A DNA stretch of 10,071 bases, from the NCBI GenBank assembly GCA_947470165.1, contig CANISN010000043.1, positions 1 through 10,071 of the forward strand. The letters are read 5' to 3'. The DNA comes from Burkholderiaceae bacterium (lineage in GTDB: Bacteria > Pseudomonadota > Gammaproteobacteria > Burkholderiales > Burkholderiaceae). The notes beneath the pieces are model-generated. The model was not told where the DNA came from. It was given only the letters and a program-made list of their open reading frames with translations, and ran no database searches. A program made the translations under genes and the position numbers. Position 1 is the first letter of the stretch, and every line of letters starts with the position of its first letter. Positions 5,311 to 10,071 of this stretch are shown here, one piece after another.

Positions 5311-6423
5311 ATGAGTATTCCGACTGGTATTAGTGTGCCGGGTGCTGAACTGGTATTGCGTATTCCAGAAATTGCCCCTAACCCAAAGACCAAGGTGATT
5401 GTGAACTGCGCGGGAAGAACCCGAAGCATTATTGGCACCCAATCCTTAATTAATGCAGGCATTCCAAATGAAGTAAATGCATTGCGTAACGGTACGATTG
5501 GCTGGACCTTGGCAGGCCAAGCGCTTGATAAAGGGCAAAGTCGAAAATTTAAAGAGGTTAGCGAGAACACTGCAAATGAAGCCGCCCTTCGAGCACGGAG
5601 TGTTGCCGATAAGGCAGGAGTTAAACGGGTCAGTCTTGCCGATATTCAGGCGTGGAAATCTCAAACTGATCGAACTACTTACTTCTTTGACCCTAGAACC
5701 CCAGAAGAATATGTGGCTGGCCATCTACCAGGATTCCGCTCAACCCCCGGTGGCCAATTAGTGCAAGAGACAGAAATGCTTGCTCCAGTTCGCGGTGCCC
5801 GTATTGTTTTATCTGACCCAGGTGGCGTCAGAGCCAATATGCCAGCCTCATGGCTGGCACAGATGGCTTGGGATGTCTATGTGATTGATGGCATCAATAC
5901 TGCAGACCTTACAGAAAAAGGCACATGGATTCAGCCTCTGCCAAAAGCGCCTGAAGTTCAAATGGTAGATGTAAAGACTGCTTCTGTATGGCTTCAAAAT
6001 GACAGCAGTACTATTTTTATAGACTTAAGTACGCATGCCAATTATGTAAAAGCACACATTCCAGGTAGCTGGTTTGTACTACGCTCACAGTTCTCTGCTG
6101 CTATGGAAAAGTTGCCGAAAGCAGATCGCTACATTCTTACTAGCACTACGGGCGATCTAGCCGTATTTGCCGCTCAAGAAATTCAAGTGCTGACAAGGTC
6201 CGAGATTTTTGTTTTAACCAGTGGCAATCAAGCTTGGATAGATGCGGGTTTAGAGGTAGAAAAAGGAGCCACCCATTTAGCCTCGCCCCCAATGGATCGT
6301 TACAAACGTCCATATGAGGGTACTAGTGTTGATCCAGCAGCCATGCAGGCATATTTAGATTGGGAGTTTGGTCTTGTAGAGCAACTTGGTAAAGATGGAA
6401 CCCACCACTTCTGGGTGCTTTAG
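5311..6423 (+). CDS. C-terminal part of split rhodanese-like protein, with the catalytic Cys
   Basis: This frame starts at an ATG one codon after the TAA and runs 370 residues. Residues 1-75 are the rest of domain 2, with the active loop VNCAGRTRSIIG at 31-42; C33 is the expected persulfide-carrying cysteine and CAGRTR a typical rhodanese loop. Domain 3 (about 107-197) has DPRTPEEYVAGHLPG at 127-141, but its loop reads LSDPGG without cysteine. Domain 4 (about 218-316) has the loop LTSTTG, again without cysteine, and closes with VLTSGNQAWIDAGL. The tail PPMDRYKRPYEGT (326-338) and final DGTHHFWVL are typical of the multidomain family. No Shine-Dalgarno precedes this ATG; translation would need reinitiation after the stop three bases away. 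Without the first strand of domain 2, independent activity is doubtful. The lipoprotein gene starts 32 bases on. Confidence 0.75.
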   Translation: MSIPTGISVPGAELVLRIPEIAPNPKTKVIVNCAGRTRSIIGTQSLINAGIPNEVNALRNGTIGWTLAGQALDKGQSRKFKEVSENTANEAALRARSVADKAGVKRVSLADIQAWKSQTDRTTYFFDPRTPEEYVAGHLPGFRSTPGGQLVQETEMLAPVRGARIVLSDPGGVRANMPASWLAQMAWDVYVIDGINTADLTEKGTWIQPLPKAPEVQMVDVKTASVWLQNDSSTIFIDLSTHANYVKAHIPGSWFVLRSQFSAAMEKLPKADRYILTSTTGDLAVFAAQEIQVLTRSEIFVLTSGNQAWIDAGLEVEKGATHLASPPMDRYKRPYEGTSVDPAAMQAYLDWEFGLVEQLGKDGTHHFWVL

Positions 6424-6455
6424 GTTCCGATAGCGGTGTCCTCGCCAAGGAAAAG

Positions 6456-6749
6456 ATGAATAAAAGAATAGCTTGCTTGATCTTGTCTTTTACACTTTTG
6501 AGTTGTGGGCGTGAAACTTACACCACCTGGATGTGTAGCGATAGCGCTAGCTCAAAATCCACCATGGTTCTCAAAAAAGCGCAGATGCTGTTTCAAGATC
6601 AGCAATATGATTACTGCGGAAGTCTTGGTCCTCAAAGCTATTTTGATTTGAAATGCCCCGCTCAAATTCAGGACGCTAGCAAGATCTTTACACCTAGCTC
6701 AGGTAAGCTCATCAGTAATACCCAAGAATTTCAGTGTAATGCCCTCTAA
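6456..6749 (+). CDS. Small cysteine-rich lipoprotein, function unknown
   Basis: A 97-residue predicted lipoprotein. The N-terminus MNKRIACLILSFTLLSCGRE is a type II signal peptide with lipobox LLSC, giving lipidation at C17. G18 and R19 follow, with no Asp at +2 to hold it in the inner membrane. The mature part has four further cysteines, C27, C54, C67 and C94, enough for two disulfides in the periplasm, and short motifs TTWMCSDS and YDYCGSLGPQSYFDLKCP. I do not recognise a family. AAGGAA six bases before the ATG supports the start. It lies 32 bases after the rhodanese frame and its last 11 bases overlap the next gene, so all three are probably one transcript. Confidence 0.75.
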   Translation: MNKRIACLILSFTLLSCGRETYTTWMCSDSASSKSTMVLKKAQMLFQDQQYDYCGSLGPQSYFDLKCPAQIQDASKIFTPSSGKLISNTQEFQCNAL

Positions 6750-6975
6750 GCAGAAAAATCTCCTTAGCCCTAAAAAACTACTGCTTACTAAGTGGACTGC
6801 AGTTCATCCAAGCGATAAGCGGAAACACTTTTTGGTCAGCAAGGTCATACTGCCAGATCTACCACAGCAAGCGATTGAATATGTTGAGCTAGAAGCGGTT
6901 TTTGATAAACAGATTCAGCGTATTTTATGGCGTGACTTGAGTAACAGCGCTGTTTGGCTTCAAGGGTGGGTATAA
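6739..6975 (+). CDS. TIGR02450 family tryptophan-rich conserved protein
   Basis: A 78-residue protein of the small family annotated as TIGR02450 (Trp-rich, DUF2389-like), whose function is unknown. The diagnostic pieces are LSPKKLLLTKWTAVHPSDKRKHFLVSKV (9-36) and the closing LEAVFDKQIQRILWRDLSNSAVWLQGWV (51-78). Together they match the family pattern of KWTAV, KHFxV, a central LEAV and a terminal WRxL...WLQGW. The ATG lies within the end of the lipoprotein gene (11-base overlap in a different frame), pointing to translational coupling. No signal peptide or membrane segment is present. A terminator hairpin begins at the stop codon. Confidence 0.85.
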   Translation: MPSKQKNLLSPKKLLLTKWTAVHPSDKRKHFLVSKVILPDLPQQAIEYVELEAVFDKQIQRILWRDLSNSAVWLQGWV

Positions 6976-7006
6976 AAAAACCGCCTCGAGATTGAGACGG
7001 TTTTTT
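6974..7006. terminator. Bidirectional intrinsic terminator
   Basis: An A7 run (6974-6980) and CCGCCTC (6981-6987) face GAGACGG (6994-7000) and a T6 run (7001-7006) around a GAGATT loop. The stem has one C-A mismatch. The T-run on each strand gives a classic rho-independent signal in both directions, for the TIGR02450 gene on plus and the phasin-like gene on minus. Its left end overlaps the TIGR02450 stop codon. Confidence 0.9.
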
Positions 7007-7029
7007 GTTTAGCAAGGAAAACATTTACT

Positions 7030-7551
7030 TTATTTCTTCTTGGACTCAGAGCCTTTTCTAAGATGCTCTTCAATATTTTTTTCTGCAGTATCTGCGACCT
7101 GATTGACAATTTTTCGACCTTCTTTAAACATCTTTTGACCAGCCGTAGACATGTCATGAACCACCTTGGATAACTTGTCAGCATGGCCTGGTATTTTTGC
7201 CTCAACATCCTCTAGCCAGCCCACCAAAGAACTACGCACTTTTTCTAAATGTTTTTCTGTTCCATCGGCTGCATCATCACTAATATCTTTAAGAACAGAT
7301 TTCACTTTCTTTTGATAAATAGTGGCACGTTTTGCAGCTTCTTTGCTTGCTGATTCTTGCAATTCTTTCAGCTTAGCAAGATCATTTTTTGCCGCCGACT
7401 TAGCACTCTCCATGGCATTTTTCATGCCCCACTGAATTTCTGCAATATGGTGTTCGCTGAGATCTTTTGCTGCATCTAATAATTTATGAGAATAAGCAAA
7501 TAACTCCTTCGCCTTTTCTTGTTGCCATGCTTGAATATCTTTTTGGTCCAT
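7030..7551 (-). CDS. Phasin-like helical protein
   Basis: A 173-residue, almost entirely helical, Ala/Lys/Glu-rich protein without signal peptide or membrane segment. The middle part has the phasin_2 character of betaproteobacteria, proteins that coat polyhydroxyalkanoate granules. It shows LFAYSHKLLDAAKDLSEHHIAEIQWGMKNAMESAKSA (17-53), then KELQESASKEAAKRATIYQKKVKSVLKDI, where the family typically has a run ending in a helix with A..Y. The last 70 residues are an additional charged helical part ending in GSESKKK. AGGGAG seven bases before the ATG supports the start. It is divergent from the truncated haemoglobin gene. No PHA synthase is in the window, so the granule link rests on resemblance alone; a general coiled-coil stress protein is the alternative. 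Confidence 0.6.
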   Translation of the reverse strand: MDQKDIQAWQQEKAKELFAYSHKLLDAAKDLSEHHIAEIQWGMKNAMESAKSAAKNDLAKLKELQESASKEAAKRATIYQKKVKSVLKDISDDAADGTEKHLEKVRSSLVGWLEDVEAKIPGHADKLSKVVHDMSTAGQKMFKEGRKIVNQVADTAEKNIEEHLRKGSESKKK

Positions 7552-7608
7552 TACATCTCTCCCTTAGTTAAATTCGAGTGTTGAGTGATTAAAAGTCTAC
7601 GTTTCTAC

Positions 7609-7660
7609 TCTATACCCAAATCTGCGTCTTGCCAATTCCCCGCTTTATTGGCATTAAAAT
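7609..7660. promoter_or_regulatory. Divergent control region with perfect inverted repeat
   Basis: TGCCAAT (7630-7636) and ATTGGCA (7647-7653) are perfect complements across 10 bases, between the phasin-like gene and the haemoglobin gene. On plus, TTGCCA (7629-7634) resembles a -35, with CATTAA (7652-7657) as a poor -10 at 17 bp. On minus, TTGGCA (7635-7630) is a good -35, with TATAGA (7614-7609) as a -10 at a short 15-bp spacing. The repeat thus overlaps possible promoters in both directions, as an operator would. It could instead be a leader hairpin of the haemoglobin gene, whose start is 13 bases beyond. Confidence 0.35.
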
Positions 7661-7666
7661 GAGGTC

Positions 7667-8056
7667 ATGAGCGAAAGAAGAAATCTCTACGAAATGATTG
7701 GTGGCGCAAAAAAGGTTGAGGAGTTAGTCGATCGCTTTTACGATTTAATGGCACTAGAGGATCCATTCATAGAATTGCGTTCAATGCACTCTCAGGATCT
7801 TTCAGGCTCAAGAGATAAGCTCAAACTCTTTTTAACAGGATGGTTAGGAGGTCCAGATGTCTACTCACCTAAGTATGGCCAACCAATGCTACGAGCTAGA
7901 CACTTGCCTTTCAAGATTGGCCTCAAAGAACGTAATCAATGGCTTGCCTGTATGTATCGCGCCATGGAAGACTGTGGCATTGATGGTCAGATTAGCGCTC
8001 AGCTAGAGGAGTCTCTTTTCAATACTGCTGACTGGATGAGAAACCAGCCAAACTAA
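7667..8056 (+). CDS. Group II truncated haemoglobin
   Basis: A 129-residue 2-on-2 globin of the trHbII (TrHbO) group, a cytoplasmic haem protein tied to O2, NO or peroxide chemistry. Family marks are YEMIGGAKKVEELVDRFYDLM at 8-28, with Y25 as the B10 distal tyrosine; ELRSMHSQDLSGSRDKLKLFLTGWLGGP (36-63); YSPKYGQPMLRARHLPFKIG (66-85), with H79 as the proximal F8 haem ligand; and QWLACMYRAMED (91-102), with W92 as the group II G8 tryptophan. The GWLGGPxxYxxxxGxPxLRxRH run is almost diagnostic. The start ATG has GAGG only two bases upstream, so ribosome binding looks poor. The stop overlaps, tail to tail, that of the opposite-strand receptor gene. Confidence 0.92.
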   Translation: MSERRNLYEMIGGAKKVEELVDRFYDLMALEDPFIELRSMHSQDLSGSRDKLKLFLTGWLGGPDVYSPKYGQPMLRARHLPFKIGLKERNQWLACMYRAMEDCGIDGQISAQLEESLFNTADWMRNQPN

Positions 8057-9024
8057 TCTAACTTTGCCCCAGCCTGCTTTACGGCTTTGGCCCAACGAGG
8101 CATTTCTCCGGCAAGAAATTTCGTAAATTGATCCGCATTGAGATAGGCTGGGTCAGCGCCCTGTTCGAGCATTCTTTTCTGGATCTCGGGGGACTCTAGC
8201 GTCTCCTTGAAAGCTTGACTAAGCTTACTCACCACGTCTGGCGGAGTCGCTTTAGGAGCTAAGATCCCATAAAAACCCACTACCTCAAGATTTGCTACAC
8301 CAGTCTCAATTACTGTCGGAGTATTGGGTAGCGCTGAGTTACGCTTCGCACTCGTTACCGCCAATGCCCGTACCTTTCCTAGCTTTGCATAGTTGGCAGC
8401 TTGAGGAACAGACTCCGCCATAAATTGCACATGCCCTGCAATAAGATCCGTGAAGGCTGGCGCACTTCCTTTAAATGGAATATGCACCATGAAAATACCG
8501 GTATCGTTTTTTAACATCTCAGGAACAAGATGTGAAATACCTCCATTACCAGCAGACCCATAATTTAATTTACCGGGATTTGCTTTTGCATAAGCAATAA
8601 ATTCTTTCAGTGTCTGTGCTGGCACATCCTTATTGACAATCAAAGCCAAAGGCTGTTGTGCCGTTCTAGCAATCGGCTGAAACTCTTTCAGAGTCTCATA
8701 GGAAGTTTTGGTGTATACGGCAGGATTAATGACCATCGTACCGGTATTAGCTAACAGCAAGGTGTAACCATCGGCTGGTGACTGCGCCACAAATTGGGCG
8801 CCGACAGTACCCCCTGCACCCGCCTTGTAATCTACGATGACGGTTTGCCCCAAGTTGGTTTGCAGTTTATCAACTAATAATCGCATATGAGCATCTAGTG
8901 GACCACCTGCCGGAAAACCAATAATGACTTTGATCGGCTTCTCTGGATAAGCGGCTTGGGCAGTGGCGCATGTGCTCAAAAAGATCGCAGTGAAAAAAAG
9001 ATTTAAGTATGGATGTTTATGCAT
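8053..9024 (-). CDS. Bug/TctC-family tripartite tricarboxylate transporter receptor
   Basis: A 323-residue periplasmic solute receptor of the Bug family, greatly expanded in Burkholderiales. Such proteins bind small carboxylates or aromatic acids; some feed TctAB permeases, many stand alone. A signal peptide covers residues 1-24, ending TAQA before AYPEKP. The mature protein starts with the hallmark YPEKPIKVIIGFPAGGPLDA (26-45). Further family marks are GAGGTVGAQFVAQSPADGYTLL, NPGKLNYGSAGNGGISHL, HIPFKGSAPAFTDLIAGHVQ and the AVTSAKRNSALPNTPTVIE stretch. Length is normal. No Shine-Dalgarno is evident before the ATG. It lies 36 bases after the flavoprotein stop on the same strand, so may be cotranscribed. 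The ligand cannot be read from sequence; the GPLDAHMR loop differs from the more common GGxxDxxAR form. Confidence 0.9.
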   Translation of the reverse strand: MHKHPYLNLFFTAIFLSTCATAQAAYPEKPIKVIIGFPAGGPLDAHMRLLVDKLQTNLGQTVIVDYKAGAGGTVGAQFVAQSPADGYTLLLANTGTMVINPAVYTKTSYETLKEFQPIARTAQQPLALIVNKDVPAQTLKEFIAYAKANPGKLNYGSAGNGGISHLVPEMLKNDTGIFMVHIPFKGSAPAFTDLIAGHVQFMAESVPQAANYAKLGKVRALAVTSAKRNSALPNTPTVIETGVANLEVVGFYGILAPKATPPDVVSKLSQAFKETLESPEIQKRMLEQGADPAYLNADQFTKFLAGEMPRWAKAVKQAGAKLD

Positions 9025-9060
9025 GATGAGTGAGAAGTTAAATCTTCAATAAACTGTTCA

Positions 9061-10071
9061 TTAAAAAGCATGAGCACATACAAAACCGCTGGCCCAAGCC
9101 CACTGGAAATTATGGCCACCAAGATGCCCGGTGACGTCAACACATTCACCAATAAAATATAAATTAGGGTGATTGCGGGACATCATGGTTTGACCATCCA
9201 GCTCTTTAGTATCCACGCCGCCCAGCATCACCTCTGCTTTTTTCCAGCCCAACGTGCCCGCTGGCTTTACAGACCAATTAGTAATGAGTTCTTTAAGGGC
9301 TTGACGGTCTTTTTTAGAAACCTCAGCCCATTTTTTTCCTAATAGATTTTTTTGTTCTGCGAATGCTTTTGCTAGGCGCAAAGGCATAACTGATGCCAAG
9401 ATATTCTCAGTCAACTTAAGGCGATTATCTTCATTATTAAAAAGCGTATCGCAACTAAAACTTCCATGAGCTTCTACTGCACCTAGCCAGTCAATATGAA
9501 TAGCTTCACCCTCAGCCCAATAGCTACTGGCCTGTAATACTGCTGGTCCTGAAAGTCCTTTATGTGTCAATAGCAGATCTTCATTAAAACGGCAGGCTCC
9601 GTAGCGATTCCCTTTTGATCCAGCCGCAATGCGAACTGGCAAGCTTAAACCGGATAATTCAATCAGGTTATTAAACTCACCGGAAGTAAAAGACAAGGGC
9701 ACTAATGCAGGACGCGGTTCGATGACTTTTAAACCAAATTGCTGAGCAATATCCAATGAGAAGGCCGTAGCGCCAATCGCAGGAACCGGCAGACCCCCTG
9801 TTGCCATTACTAGTGAGATTGATCGCTCAATTCCGGCATTGGTCTTAACAAGCCACTCACCAGCCTGATTAGAAACAGACCCCACTGTGACTGGATGACG
9901 AATATGAACCTTACCTTTAGTACATTCCTCCAGCAGCATCTCGATAATTTGTTTAGCTGAATCATCACAAAATAGTTGGCCTTGGTGTTTCTCATGATAG
10001 GCAATACGATAAGACTGAACTAATTTAATAAATTCTTTTGCGGGGTAGCGCGCTAAGGCGCTTTTTACAAA
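9061..10071 (-). CDS. BaiN/HI0933-family FAD-dependent flavoprotein, 5' end beyond the window
   Basis: The frame is open from the right edge to TAA at 9061-9063, giving 336 residues of a family that is usually 390-420 long. The missing N-terminus would carry the GxGxxG FAD-binding motif. The visible part begins FVKSALARYPAKEF, matching the family's FxKSALxRY region, and continues YHEKHQGQLFCDDSAKQI. ATGGLPVPAIGATAFSLDIAQQFGL is the conserved ATGG segment, followed by PRPALVPLSF. The C-terminus IGECVDVTGHLGGHNFQWAWASGFVCA is the second FAD-contacting signature. Members are NAD(P)/FAD-dependent oxidoreductases, named after the bile-acid enzyme BaiN, but in environmental proteobacteria the substrate is unknown. 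An internal ATG at 9939 is not the start, because homology extends upstream without a break. Confidence 0.88.
   Translation of the reverse strand, partial: FVKSALARYPAKEFIKLVQSYRIAYHEKHQGQLFCDDSAKQIIEMLLEECTKGKVHIRHPVTVGSVSNQAGEWLVKTNAGIERSISLVMATGGLPVPAIGATAFSLDIAQQFGLKVIEPRPALVPLSFTSGEFNNLIELSGLSLPVRIAAGSKGNRYGACRFNEDLLLTHKGLSGPAVLQASSYWAEGEAIHIDWLGAVEAHGSFSCDTLFNNEDNRLKLTENILASVMPLRLAKAFAEQKNLLGKKWAEVSKKDRQALKELITNWSVKPAGTLGWKKAEVMLGGVDTKELDGQTMMSRNHPNLYFIGECVDVTGHLGGHNFQWAWASGFVCAHAF

Larger units (their letters stand above)
4840..6423 (+). pseudogene. Four-domain rhodanese sulfurtransferase gene cut by one in-frame stop
   Basis: Positions 4840-6423 form one continuous frame of 528 codons, interrupted only by TAA at 5305-5307. 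The two halves read as one protein: DVRRFDEY, stop, TMSIPTGISVPG. Homologues I recall have a glutamine at this spot (DEYQTMSIPTG), so a single C-to-T change of CAA would explain the stop. The intact protein would have four tandem rhodanese domains. Only domain 2 carries a catalytic cysteine (C190 in joined numbering), and it is the only cysteine in the whole protein. The stop falls within domain 2, between its first strand (DVR) and its active loop, so neither half has a complete active domain. No other stop or frameshift appears over 370 further codons. Loss must therefore be recent, or the stop is read through or bypassed, or it is a sequence error. Confidence 0.75.

Noticed and set aside
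9810..9939. ATG at 9939 as the true start of the flavoprotein
   Set aside because: The same frame is open to the window edge and the extra residues (KSALARYPAKEF, QLFCDDSA) match the family, so the gene is simply cut by the window.
1..10071. Mobile element, phage or CRISPR content
   Set aside because: No transposase, integrase, terminal inverted repeats or spaced repeat array was seen on either strand.

Overview
The window reads as a chromosomal stretch of a betaproteobacterium, most likely a small-genome Burkholderiaceae member such as Polynucleobacter. This is inferred from protein character, not from a database search. Pointers are a TctC/Bug-type periplasmic receptor, a phasin-like protein, a small Hc1 histone-like protein, moderate GC content, and short intergenic gaps. 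No IS element, CRISPR array, rRNA or tRNA was seen.

Layout. Positions 1-2468 hold four plus-strand genes: the tungstate-binding protein TupA, a GNAT acetyltransferase, a YbgC-type hotdog thioesterase, and a cupin thiol dioxygenase of the 3-mercaptopropionate dioxygenase type. Next comes an RhlE-like DEAD-box RNA helicase (2568-3842), preceded by a leader that can fold in two mutually exclusive ways. A DUF1330 protein (3926-4219) converges on a 62-aa Hc1-like protein (4278-4466, minus), and a near-symmetrical terminator hairpin separates them. A 373-bp gene-free gap (4467-4839) follows. It holds the Hc1-like gene's promoter and what may be the wreck of a small secreted protein.

The most notable locus is 4840-6423: a four-domain rhodanese-like sulfurtransferase whose single reading frame is cut by one in-frame TAA at 5305-5307. 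The stop lies inside domain 2, the only domain that keeps a catalytic cysteine. The frame is otherwise clean on both sides, so this looks like a recent nonsense mutation, a two-polypeptide arrangement through reinitiation, or a sequencing error. It is followed by a cysteine-rich lipoprotein overlapping a TIGR02450-type tryptophan-rich protein, then a bidirectional terminator.

The right part holds a phasin-like gene (minus) divergent from a group II truncated haemoglobin (plus), with a perfect inverted repeat between them. The haemoglobin gene overlaps, tail to tail, a Bug-family receptor gene. Upstream of that receptor on the same strand is a BaiN/HI0933-family flavoprotein that runs off the right edge.

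Functional threads. The thiol dioxygenase and the rhodanese both belong to organosulfur metabolism and, as I recall, are often neighbours in other proteobacteria. Here they are separated by about 2.4 kb carrying the helicase, DUF1330 and Hc1-like genes, and the rhodanese is broken. Much of the remainder is housekeeping and transport.
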